Shown here in pieces: positions 1-5,894 of a DNA stretch of 10,348 nucleotides. The position numbers and the translations under genes were made by a program. The notes beneath the pieces are model-generated. The model worked only from the letters and a program-made list of their open reading frames with translations, was not told where the DNA came from and searched no databases. How positions within the stretch are numbered: position 1 is the stretch's first letter; each line of letters opens with the position of its first letter. The stretch is from Verrucomicrobiia bacterium (GTDB taxonomy: Bacteria > Verrucomicrobiota > Verrucomicrobiia > Opitutales > Opitutaceae): assembly GCA_030424825.1 (NCBI GenBank), contig JAUHWE010000111.1:1-10348 (forward strand), read 5' to 3'.

Positions 1-144
1 CTCCCCTTCTCCCAGGAACACCCCGACGTAATCATAGTCCTGCCACATTAGACCGAATGACGATGGGGCAAGGGCTGTGGCGGCCCCCAACACCAAAGCT
101 CGGTAAACCCATTTCGCTCTTATACTTATCAAATTAGAATCCAT
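1..144 (-). CDS. Secreted protein of unknown function, N-terminal part only (runs off left edge)
   Basis: An open frame of 48 codons starts at an ATG on the minus strand (144-142) and continues without a stop to the window edge. The N-terminus has a classic Sec signal-peptide layout. A basic stretch (Arg9, Lys11, Arg15) is followed by a hydrophobic core rich in Ala and Leu (about residues 16-27), then a plausible cleavage zone around ALAPSSFG. After this comes an aromatic and acidic mature start (WQDYDYVGVFLGEGE). A purine-rich AAGGGAG lies 11 nt upstream (minus strand, 162-156) and fits a ribosome binding site, which is uncommon among the genes of this window. The gene is divergent from dctP, with the MITE-like element between them. 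Too little is visible to name a family. That it is an exported protein is inferred from the signal peptide. Confidence 0.62.
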   Translation of the reverse strand, partial: MDSNLISIRAKWVYRALVLGAATALAPSSFGLMWQDYDYVGVFLGEGE

Positions 145-299
145 GGTTCGATACACTCCCTTACTATTGACGGAATCTCGTTGCTAAAACTGAAACCCTT
201 GCCAGCCAATTCAGCCGAAAATTCGCTCTCACACCTTAGAACGCCAGGACGCTACTCCACCGCAGGGGGGGAATCTCAAAAATCCGAGGCACTAGTCTT
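145..299. other. Intergenic DNA, 5' flank of the left-edge gene
   Basis: No gene is seen here. On the minus strand it holds the AAGGGAG ribosome-binding-like sequence (162-156) of the left-edge secreted protein. It contains a run of seven G at 265-271 and no convincing -35/-10 pair on either strand. It ends at the left terminal inverted repeat of the MITE-like element. Confidence 0.4.
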
Positions 300-319
300 A
301 GAGACTGTCTAATAAAGCA
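300..319 (+). repeat. Left terminal inverted repeat
   Basis: Sequence AGAGACTGTCTAATAAAGCA, perfectly complementary in inverse orientation to 658-677. The match stops abruptly at both sides: base 299 does not pair with 678 and base 320 does not pair with 657. This defines the element boundary to within a base or two. Confidence 0.85.
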
Positions 320-320
320 T

Positions 321-340
321 CCCCGGGGCAAGCCCCGAGG
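321..340. repeat. Short GC-rich hairpin next to the left terminal repeat
   Basis: CCCCGGGGC, AA, GCCCCGAGG: seven to eight pairs with one mismatch close around a two-base centre. It begins two bases inside the left terminal inverted repeat and is followed by TATTTTAAGG. This is one of several stem-loops in the element. No function is assigned. Confidence 0.5.
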
Positions 341-348
341 TATTTTAA

Positions 349-417
349 GGTAGCGGGCGATCTCCGAGCGCCCACCCGATAGATACACCAATGGGCGCTC
401 GGAGATCGCCCGCTACC
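349..417. repeat. Perfect 26-bp palindromic arms with 17-nt loop (inside the MITE-like element)
   Basis: Arm 349-374 begins GGTAGCGGGCGATC and arm 392-417 is its exact reverse complement over all 26 positions. They are separated by a 17-nt loop (375-391). As RNA this would form a very stable GC-rich hairpin on either strand; as DNA it could extrude a cruciform. No T-tract follows on either strand, so it is not a standard intrinsic terminator. It could be a repeat nested in the element or the structural core of the element itself. Confidence 0.85.
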
Positions 418-657
418 AATGTCAGCAACGAAGCAAGGCAAGGCGCCAATGCCCGTAGGGCTTCGGCCTGAGCTCAGCCGAACGGCCTTGGCCCTCGGCT
501 GTAACACCGCCTGGAGATAAAAAGGACACTACCCCCGAGGGGTTCCCTCCCAGATAGGCCTGGGCTGCGTTGAGCGCATCGGGGATAGCCATTCCATGGA
601 TACCCCGCAAGGCGCCCGCCTTGCCCAGACCCATCTGGACAAAATCGACGCATATTC

Positions 658-677
658 TGCTTTATTAGACAGTCTCT
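658..677 (-). repeat. Right terminal inverted repeat
   Basis: Exact reverse complement of 300-319. It marks the right end of the MITE-like element and leaves 126 bp before the dctP start codon. Confidence 0.85.
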
Positions 678-803
678 TCGAAACAACCAATCCGCCCGAC
701 TCGAACAAAAAGGAGTTGCGGTCCCTTCAACGCAAAACAACGATGCGGCTCCAATTTCTAATTTTTCGTATTAACTCACCCATATTAACCCTATCCCCAC
801 GCA
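678..803. other. Intergenic DNA between the MITE-like element and dctP
   Basis: This is the presumptive promoter region of the TRAP operon. Two AT-rich TATTAA hexamers (769-774 and 783-788) could serve as -10 elements, but neither has a recognisable -35 at 16-18 bp. A GGAG at 711-714 is too far from the dctP start to be its ribosome binding site. No operator palindrome is seen. Confidence 0.35.
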
Positions 804-1877
804 ATGATTCGTTTCATTCCTAGTCTCTTAGCTGCGTTGATTGTACTTTCCGGATGTTCCGGCCCGACATCGAGCGAGTCTGGCTCAGGCCAGTCAACCG
901 GACGCAAAACCCGCATCGAGGTCGCTTCCTTCATCCCCGTATCGGTGAATGTGCTCGGCGAGCAGCTCACCCACATCGCTGACGAACTGGAAGCCATTAG
1001 CGGAGGGAACGTCGAACTGGAAATTTTCGAACCCGGCGCGCTCGTAGGCGCCTTAGAGATTCTAGACGCCGTATCTGATGGGAAAGTAGACGCTGGATAT
1101 GGCGCCTCCGGTTTCTGGGCAGGGAAACTATCGGCGGCACCGCTTTTTTGTTCTATTCCATTTGGCCCCGATACCTCAGAGTTCATTTCCTGGCTCTATC
1201 ATGGCAATGGAATGAAATTGTATCAGGAAATGTATGATACTTCTGGATTCGACGTTAAAGTTCTTGTTTGTGCCCTCCTGCCTCCTGAAACGAGTGGATG
1301 GTTCGCCAAAGAGATAAAGTCTCCGGACGACCTCAAGGACCTCAAGATGCGGTTTTTCGGCCTCGGCGGAATCGTCATGGGTAAACTAGGTGTATCCGTT
1401 TCCGTACTACCTGGTGGAGAGATCTTTCCCTCCCTCGAAAAAGGTGTAATTGATGCCACCGAGTATTCCCTTCCCTCTATCGATGAAAGCCAAGGTTTTC
1501 ACAAGCTTGTCAACTTCAACTACTTCCCCGGCTGGCACCAGCAGGCGACTACCCACGAACTCATTATTAATAAACGCTTTTGGAACAGTCTGACCGCTAC
1601 CCAACAAGCTCAAATTGAAACGGCGTGCAAATCGAGTATCGTCCATTCGATCGCCTACAGCGAATCCATACAGTCCGCCGCCTTGAAACGAAATATCGAG
1701 CGTGGCGTAAACGTCAAAACCTGGTCGCCGGAAATGCTAAAGCTCTTCGAAAGCACCTGGGAAGAGGTCGCAGCTGAACAATCGGCAAAGGACCCGTTTT
1801 TCAAAAAAACATGGGAGGACTTGAAGGCGTTTCGAGAAGACTATGCAACCTGGGCTGACCGGGCTTTCCTGAAATAG
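804..1877 (+). CDS. dctP: TRAP transporter substrate-binding lipoprotein (DctP, 2-oxo-acid/chloroaromatic type)
   Basis: This is the extracytoplasmic solute receptor of a tripartite ATP-independent (TRAP) transporter. It captures a carboxylate-type solute and hands it to the DctQM membrane unit. Residues 1-17 are a lipoprotein signal peptide ending in LSGC, so Cys18 should be lipidated. A Ser/Gly-rich linker (19-33) precedes the binding domain. The body resembles the family of Rhodobacter TakP (mannitol/chloroaromatic/2-oxo-acid DctP group). Matching blocks are SGWFAKEI, LKMRFFGLGG, GGEIFPSLEKGVIDATEY, FPGWHQQATTHELIINK and the C-terminal FKKTWEDLKAFR. Arg183 in KMR is the position of the conserved carboxylate-binding arginine of TRAP receptors. 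Glu220-Tyr221 stands where TakP-like proteins usually have Glu-Trp. At 357 residues the length is normal. ATG 804 is the only possible start, because an in-frame stop lies at 786. No Shine-Dalgarno is visible. The exact substrate cannot be read from the sequence. Confidence 0.92.
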   Translation: MIRFIPSLLAALIVLSGCSGPTSSESGSGQSTGRKTRIEVASFIPVSVNVLGEQLTHIADELEAISGGNVELEIFEPGALVGALEILDAVSDGKVDAGYGASGFWAGKLSAAPLFCSIPFGPDTSEFISWLYHGNGMKLYQEMYDTSGFDVKVLVCALLPPETSGWFAKEIKSPDDLKDLKMRFFGLGGIVMGKLGVSVSVLPGGEIFPSLEKGVIDATEYSLPSIDESQGFHKLVNFNYFPGWHQQATTHELIINKRFWNSLTATQQAQIETACKSSIVHSIAYSESIQSAALKRNIERGVNVKTWSPEMLKLFESTWEEVAAEQSAKDPFFKKTWEDLKAFREDYATWADRAFLK

Positions 1878-1941
1878 ATTTCTAGAGAATCCGTTTCCCC
1901 TCCCCTATCCTCTACTTCAATACGAAACTATCCTCGTCCCA

Positions 1942-2460
1942 ATGAACTCTCTCGCCACCCGTATTGAGAACATTGTCACAGCGATCGGAAAAGCAGTGTC
2001 GTGGTCCATCGCGGTTCTCCTGACCGCAATCGTCTTTCAAGTTTTGATGCGATACGCTTTGGGACAGACGAATACAATGCTTGAAGATTCACTTTGGTAT
2101 CTTTTCTCGATGACCCTAGCCCTGGGCCTGTCCTACACGATGACTCATGACGGCCACGTGAGGGTCGATTTTCTCTATCAGCACTACTCCCCCAAAACGA
2201 AGGCCATTGTTGATGTTCTAGGAATCGCCCTTTTTGTCATCCCGCTCTACGCTTTTCTTTTGTGGCACGGATGGGACTACACGCAAAACTCCCTTTCCAT
2301 CAATGAGAGTTCCCCCAATCCGGGGGGAATGCCTTGGCTATGGCTCGTAAAGGGTCTGCTTCCTTTGAGCAGCTTTCTCCTCTTAATCGAATCAGTCGCC
2401 CGAATTGTTCTCATTTTGGGAAACCGGCAGAACCTTTCAACCGAAGTCCATGGATCCTAG
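1942..2460 (+). CDS. dctQ: TRAP transporter small membrane subunit DctQ
   Basis: This is the small integral membrane subunit of the TRAP transporter. It joins DctM in the inner membrane to form the docking and transport unit for the DctP receptor. The 172-residue protein shows four hydrophobic segments at about 17-39, 50-67, 89-109 and 132-158, the usual DctQ topology. Family blocks are the first-helix end LMRYALGQ, the loop GHVRVDFLY (71-79) and the SPNPGGMPWLWLVKGLLPL stretch before the fourth helix. The last is typical of the FcbT2/mannitol-chloroaromatic subgroup and matches the subgroup of the DctP. The gene starts 64 bp after dctP with no clear ribosome binding site. It overlaps dctM by 11 bp, which suggests translational coupling. 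Confidence 0.92.
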   Translation: MNSLATRIENIVTAIGKAVSWSIAVLLTAIVFQVLMRYALGQTNTMLEDSLWYLFSMTLALGLSYTMTHDGHVRVDFLYQHYSPKTKAIVDVLGIALFVIPLYAFLLWHGWDYTQNSLSINESSPNPGGMPWLWLVKGLLPLSSFLLLIESVARIVLILGNRQNLSTEVHGS

Positions 2461-3841
2461 CACCATCCTGATCTTCGTATTGATGGGCCTGTTCATTGGC
2501 CTGCTTTTCCTAGGGGTGCCGGTAGGCTTTTCCCTCGGTGGTGCAGCCATAACGACCACGGCGATTGCAGTTTTGCTCGACCAGGTCTTTGGGCTCTACA
2601 CAGGCTTGAGCTTCCTTCGGTTTTCCATCGTAGTCGATCGCATCTTTGGCATTATGAAAAGCGAGGTTCTCGTCGCTTTACCCATGTTTATCCTAATGGG
2701 GAACATACTCGACCAATCGGGAGTGGCGGAAAAGATGATGCAGGCCCAGCAACGATTGCTGGGTCGCGTACCGGGCGGGCTCGCGCTTGGTGTTACCCTC
2801 ATGGGCATATTGCTTGCCGCTTCAACCGGTATCATCGGAGCCTCTGTAGTGCTCTTAGGAACGCTAGCGCTTCCCGCGATGATGCACGTCAAATATTCTC
2901 CTTCCTTTGCGGCCGGAACGGTATGCAGTGCCGGCACTCTCGGGATCCTCATCCCTCCGAGCATTATGCTCATCCTCATGTCAACCCAACTGGATGTATC
3001 CACGGGAGACTTGTTCATGGGAGCGGTCGTTCCGGGTCTCGTGCTATCGGGACTATACTTGCTCTACATTTTCGTTTACGCGCGAATCAATCCATCAGCG
3101 GCACCTAAACCTAAAGATACGGGAACCTTGACGGCCGCCGATTGGATCGGTCTTGCCAAGGCAATCCTCCCCGCAGCCTTTTTAATTATGCTGGTTTTGG
3201 GCTCGATCTTCTTCGGCATCGCCACTCCAACTGAGTCCAGCGGAATGGGAGCCCTCGGGGCCCTGTTTTTAGCGTTCTTCAACAAGCGCTTAAACATCCG
3301 CGAGTTCCGCCGATCGCTCAACGGAACCCTGAGCACGATGGGATTCCTAGCTGCCATTTTCATCGGAGCGACTTGCTTTTCACTTGTGCTAAGAAGACTT
3401 GGCGGAGACGAAATGATCGCCAACGCGATCCTCGGGGTAGGGTCCGGGGACTATGGTACCATTTTCGTTATCCTCCTTATAATATTCGCACTGGGGTTCT
3501 TTCTGGAATGGATCGAGATCACCATGATCATGCTCCCAATCGTTGCCCCAATCATTGCAGGCATGGACTTGGCATGGCTCGCCGATAGCGGCATGGACGC
3601 CTCGTCTAAACCGGCTTTGATCTGGTTTGCGATTCTTTGCGCCGTAGCCCTCCAGACATCCTTTCTAACGCCCCCGGTCGGGTTTGCGCTTTTCTACATT
3701 AAGGGAGCGTGCCCGCCGGGCATTACATTGAAACACATATACAAAGGCGTTGTACCCTTTATCATAATACAGCTTATCGCCCTGGGCCTCGTCGTCGCAT
3801 TTCCAAAACTGGTCACCTGGCTTCCCGGAATCAGCTATTAA
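2450..3841 (+). CDS. dctM: TRAP transporter large membrane subunit DctM
   Basis: This is the large permease subunit of the TRAP system, a member of the ion transporter superfamily. It moves the solute across the inner membrane, usually coupled to Na+. I start it at ATG 2450 (MDPSTILIFVLMG), giving 463 residues. The frame is open to an ATG at 2405, but that would add a polar 15-residue leader derived from dctQ coding sequence. The first helix begins directly after Met 2450, and the 11-bp overlap with dctQ is typical. Signature blocks are GVPVGFSLGGA (22-32), ALPMFILMGNIL (76-87), ASTGIIGASVVLLGTLALP (124-142), ILIPPSIMLILMSTQL (166-181), FGIATPTESSGMGALGAL (255-272) and FLTPPVGFALFYIKG (405-419). 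About a dozen hydrophobic segments are present. The repeated Pro-Pro helix hairpins are those expected to bind cation and substrate. Confidence 0.94.
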   Translation: MDPSTILIFVLMGLFIGLLFLGVPVGFSLGGAAITTTAIAVLLDQVFGLYTGLSFLRFSIVVDRIFGIMKSEVLVALPMFILMGNILDQSGVAEKMMQAQQRLLGRVPGGLALGVTLMGILLAASTGIIGASVVLLGTLALPAMMHVKYSPSFAAGTVCSAGTLGILIPPSIMLILMSTQLDVSTGDLFMGAVVPGLVLSGLYLLYIFVYARINPSAAPKPKDTGTLTAADWIGLAKAILPAAFLIMLVLGSIFFGIATPTESSGMGALGALFLAFFNKRLNIREFRRSLNGTLSTMGFLAAIFIGATCFSLVLRRLGGDEMIANAILGVGSGDYGTIFVILLIIFALGFFLEWIEITMIMLPIVAPIIAGMDLAWLADSGMDASSKPALIWFAILCAVALQTSFLTPPVGFALFYIKGACPPGITLKHIYKGVVPFIIIQLIALGLVVAFPKLVTWLPGISY

Positions 3842-3871
3842 TCGCTTCCCCTAACGATCATACCGTAGAAA

Positions 3872-4582
3872 ATGGCGGACTCCATCGCGATACTTTCCCT
3901 TCTTATCGGCCTGGAACTTGTTCTCGGAGTAGACAACATACTAGTGATCACGATTTTCGTGAGCCGGCTGCCGGAAGAAAAGCGCAACCAAGCTCGAATT
4001 ATCGGTCTGGCTGTAGCCTTAATCGCCCGTATCGGAATCCTCGCGCTGCTAATCAAACTCTCTGGCCTAACCAATACGATTGTGTCGGACTATTCGATAC
4101 GCGATCTGATTCTCATTGCCGGAGGGCTCTTTCTTCTCTACAAAGCCGTCAAGGAAATTCACCACACGGTTGAGGGAGGGCACGAATCAGAGGGACCTGA
4201 AAAAGGGGCTGCCAGTGTCTCCAGCATTATTACTCAAATCGTTCTACTCGACATCGTTTTTTCGGTCGATTCCGTGATCACCGCTATCGGTCTCACTGAA
4301 AAACTATGGATTATCGTTTCCTCGGTAATCGTATCCTTCGTCGCACTACTGTTTTTTGCCAAACCAATTGGAGAGTACATCCTCAAACGTCCCGCTCTCA
4401 AGATCCTCGCCCTTTCTTTTCTCATAACGATCGGGGTGACCATATTCCTCGAGGGGATGCACCAGCACGTTCCCAAAGGCTACATCTACTTGCCGATGGG
4501 ATTCGCCTTAATGGTCGAGCTCCTTCAGATGCGGCACCAATACAACTCGAATCGCCGCCCTCAGAGGGTGGATAAGGATTGA
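3872..4582 (+). CDS. TerC-family integral membrane protein (E. coli YgdQ type)
   Basis: This 236-residue polytopic inner-membrane protein belongs to the TerC superfamily. The family is linked to metal-ion handling: several relatives affect Mn2+ export or metalation of exported proteins. The YgdQ branch itself has no firm biochemical role. The two family motifs are clear. GLELVLGVDNILVITIF near the N-terminus carries Glu15, Asp21 and Asn22, and LLDIVFSVDSVITAIGL carries Asp127, Asp133 and Ser134. These acidic residues inside helices are thought to bind the ion. Further YgdQ-like blocks are RDLILIAGGLFLLYKAVKEI (77-96) and HVPKGYIYLPMGFALMVELL near the C-terminus. Length is near that of E. coli YgdQ. 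The loop at 97-114 is His/Glu-rich. The gene follows dctM by 30 bp with no terminator between, so co-transcription with the TRAP genes is likely. Whether it helps transport in any way is unknown. Confidence 0.88.
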   Translation: MADSIAILSLLIGLELVLGVDNILVITIFVSRLPEEKRNQARIIGLAVALIARIGILALLIKLSGLTNTIVSDYSIRDLILIAGGLFLLYKAVKEIHHTVEGGHESEGPEKGAASVSSIITQIVLLDIVFSVDSVITAIGLTEKLWIIVSSVIVSFVALLFFAKPIGEYILKRPALKILALSFLITIGVTIFLEGMHQHVPKGYIYLPMGFALMVELLQMRHQYNSNRRPQRVDKD

Positions 4583-4596
4583 TTGTTTCCACAATC
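4581..4596 (+). terminator. Small hairpin at the end of terC, weak terminator candidate
   Basis: GATTGT, TTCC, ACAATC form a perfect 6-bp stem with a 4-nt loop overlapping the terC stop codon. No T-tract follows (CGCAACC), so intrinsic termination is doubtful. It is the only hairpin of note at this end of the convergent terC-gpsA junction. Confidence 0.25.
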
Positions 4597-4621
4597 CCGC
4601 AACCAGCTTATTCAGACTCAA

Positions 4622-4643
4622 AAAGCGCCCAACTAGTCGCTTT
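4622..4643 (-). terminator. Possible intrinsic terminator of gpsA
   Basis: On the minus strand AAAGCG and CGCTTT pair around a 10-nt loop that contains the gpsA stop codon, and the stem extends with a G-T and an A-T pair. The 3' arm ends in a run of five T. The stem is short and the T-tract partly lies in it, so this is only a moderate terminator candidate. Confidence 0.35.
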
Positions 4644-5646
4644 CTCGCTTGAGGTCGCGACTCATCAAGTCGCTCAGTGCCTGAAGCGGAGGCTTGCTTT
4701 CGTATAGGATGCAATAGACCTGCTCTAATATCGGAGCCTCGATTTCCTTCGTTCCCAATAATTGATGAAACGATTTCGATGTATGATACCCTTCCACAGC
4801 GGTTTTTTGCTCATCAAGGATCTCCCGCGCCGAACCTCCCAGGCCGATGGACTCTCCAAACGTCCGGTTTCTGCTCCAGGAACCGTGACAAGTCGCCACT
4901 AAGTCGCCAAATCCACTCAGACCGTAAAACGTTTCCGCTTTCGCCCCCAATGCTTTACCCACCCGCACCATCTCCGCAAGGGCTCGAGTAAGCAGTGCCG
5001 CTTGGGCATTGTCCCCTAGCTTCAACCCTTGGCAGCAACCCGCAGCGATGGCGTACACATTTTTCAGACAACCGCCCAGTTCAACTCCCTTCAGATCTTC
5101 GCTTAAGTAGATACGCATGCTCTGACCGCTGAGAGCCTCCTGAGTGGATGTAACTATTGGCTCGGATGACTCAGAGGCGAGAGTCATGGCCGCCGGTTTT
5201 CCTTCTGCGACTTCTCCCGCAAAGGTAGGCCCCGAAAGGCAGCCGACCAAATGATTTGGCAGGGCCTCTTTTATGATCTCGCAAGGGGTCTTTCCGGAAT
5301 CCAGCTCCAGCCCTTTCGCCAAGGAAACGAAAAAATACTGCTCGCTTTGGGCAACCAATCCTTGAATTCGCCCCATCCAACTCCGGATGCCATTCGAAGG
5401 TACTCCGAGCAAAACGATTCGGGCTCCATCAAATGCAGCCTTATCCGAACGTTCGACTCTCAATCGTTTAGGAAATATGTGTCCCGGCAGATATTCCAGG
5501 TTTTCGCGCGCTGTCGCCATAACCTCAGCCTGCTCACCTCTTCTTGGAAGCAACGATACATCGTGGCCTTGCCGCGCCAAGTGAAACGCCATCGCGGTTC
5601 CCCAGGCACCCGAGCCACAGATCACTACTTTAGATTCGTCGGACAT
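4633..5646 (-). CDS. gpsA: NAD(P)H-dependent glycerol-3-phosphate dehydrogenase
   Basis: This cytoplasmic enzyme reduces dihydroxyacetone phosphate to sn-glycerol 3-phosphate, the backbone precursor of phospholipids. The 337-residue protein has the expected two domains. The N-terminal Rossmann fold opens with the dinucleotide loop CGSGAWGTAMA (10-20), with LLGVPSNGIR (79-88) and SLAKGLE (108-114) further on. SGPTFAGEVAEGKPAAM (138-154) leads into the helical substrate domain. Lys195 in GGCLKNVYAIAAG is the expected catalytic lysine, and Lys111 is the second conserved one. GLSGFGDLVATC is the family's GLxGxGDLxxTC motif. Length is normal for GpsA. The ATG at 5646 places the glycine-rich loop at residue 11, as in E. 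coli GpsA, and no better in-frame start is available upstream. No Shine-Dalgarno is obvious. It stands alone on the minus strand, converging on terC, with inverted repeats about 55-130 bp upstream of its start. Confidence 0.96.
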   Translation of the reverse strand: MSDESKVVICGSGAWGTAMAFHLARQGHDVSLLPRRGEQAEVMATARENLEYLPGHIFPKRLRVERSDKAAFDGARIVLLGVPSNGIRSWMGRIQGLVAQSEQYFFVSLAKGLELDSGKTPCEIIKEALPNHLVGCLSGPTFAGEVAEGKPAAMTLASESSEPIVTSTQEALSGQSMRIYLSEDLKGVELGGCLKNVYAIAAGCCQGLKLGDNAQAALLTRALAEMVRVGKALGAKAETFYGLSGFGDLVATCHGSWSRNRTFGESIGLGGSAREILDEQKTAVEGYHTSKSFHQLLGTKEIEAPILEQVYCILYESKPPLQALSDLMSRDLKRESD

Positions 5647-5698
5647 TGCTGGATTTCTACCAGTCGATTTGCATCGATGGCAACCAGCGAAACACCGC

Positions 5699-5734
5699 CA
5701 TAAAATTTCGGCATGAACGCTTCGAAATTTTATG
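5699..5734. promoter_or_regulatory. Perfect 12-bp inverted repeat upstream of gpsA (possible operator)
   Basis: CATAAAATTTCG (5699-5710) and CGAAATTTTATG (5723-5734) are exact inverse complements separated by 12 nt. The arms are AT-rich and about one and two helical turns apart centre to centre, which suits a dimeric DNA-binding protein. They lie 53-88 bp upstream of the gpsA ATG. The arm farther from gpsA contains TAAAAT on the minus strand, which could double as a -10 element, although no good -35 accompanies it. Alternatively it is a stem-loop in the gpsA leader. No regulator is identified. Confidence 0.45.
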
Positions 5735-5746
5735 CGCTACTGAGCT

Positions 5747-5777
5747 GGGTAGACTTGATTGCTAGGGCCTACCCTAG
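5747..5777. repeat. Two overlapping, mutually exclusive small inverted repeats
   Basis: CTAGGG (5762-5767) pairs with CCCTAG (5772-5777) across a CCTA loop. GGGTAG (5747-5752) pairs with CTACCC (5769-5774). Both use bases 5772-5774, so only one can form at a time. They lie in the divergent gpsA/small-ORF intergenic region, outside the 12-bp inverted repeat as seen from gpsA. Stems of six pairs can arise by chance. Confidence 0.3.
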
Positions 5778-5859
5778 AGAAACTCCTTCAAATTGAGCCT
5801 TATTTTCCAGAATTCATCTCATTTCTTTGAATTTTGAACATAAATCACCGTTAAACGTC

Positions 5860-5888
5860 TTGTTAAAAGTGGGTGAGAGCCCTACAAT
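5860..5888 (+). promoter_or_regulatory. Sigma-70-like promoter placing transcription start at the ATG (leaderless)
   Basis: TTGTTA (5860-5865) and TACAAT (5883-5888) are separated by exactly 17 bp, which is good agreement with the TTGACA/TATAAT consensus. Transcription would be expected to start 6-8 bases after the -10, at about 5894-5896. That is essentially the A of the ATG at 5895. It is the best promoter match in the window. Confidence 0.6.
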
Positions 5889-5894
5889 ACCTGC

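Larger units (their letters stand above)
300..677. mobile_element. MITE-like non-autonomous element (about 378 bp) with perfect 20-bp terminal inverted repeats
   Basis: The two ends are exact inverted copies of AGAGACTGTCTAATAAAGCA: 300-319 on the plus strand and 658-677 as its reverse complement. A 20-bp perfect match at this distance is not expected by chance and is the signature of a transposase-recognised element. No frame between the repeats exceeds about 90 codons and none resembles a transposase, so the element would have to be mobilised in trans. The interior is visibly GC-richer than the flanks and full of inverted repeats (349-417, 321-340, 462-482). No clean target-site duplication is seen: the three bases outside the 19-bp version of the ends are TTA on the left and TTC on the right. 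The parent insertion sequence family is not assigned. GAGACTGTC-type ends occur in several DDE families, so this alone is not diagnostic. The element sits 126 bp upstream of dctP. Confidence 0.72.

Noticed and set aside
297..680. Target-site duplication flanking the MITE-like element
   Set aside because: The bases next to the ends (CTTA on the left, TTCG on the right) do not match under any trimming of the repeats that I tried, so no duplication is claimed.
298..740. Several 69-88 codon minus-strand frames across the MITE-like element
   Set aside because: They run through palindromes and terminal repeats, overlap each other in different frames, and resemble no transposase. I treat the element as non-coding.
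596..823. 75-codon plus-strand frame crossing the right terminal repeat into dctP
   Set aside because: It starts inside the mobile element, runs through the right inverted repeat and overlaps dctP out of frame. There is no ribosome binding site and no recognisable protein.
791..1186. 131-codon minus-strand frame over the start of dctP
   Set aside because: It overlaps the lipoprotein signal peptide and N-terminal lobe of a clearly real gene and shows no family features.
2405..2449. Upstream ATG for dctM at 2405
   Set aside because: It would add 15 polar residues read from dctQ sequence in another frame. Starting at 2450 puts the first transmembrane helix directly at the N-terminus, as in the family.
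2596..3018. 140-codon minus-strand frame inside dctM
   Set aside because: Antisense to highly conserved transporter helices. Its Met/Ser/Pro-rich translation is an artefact of the opposite strand.
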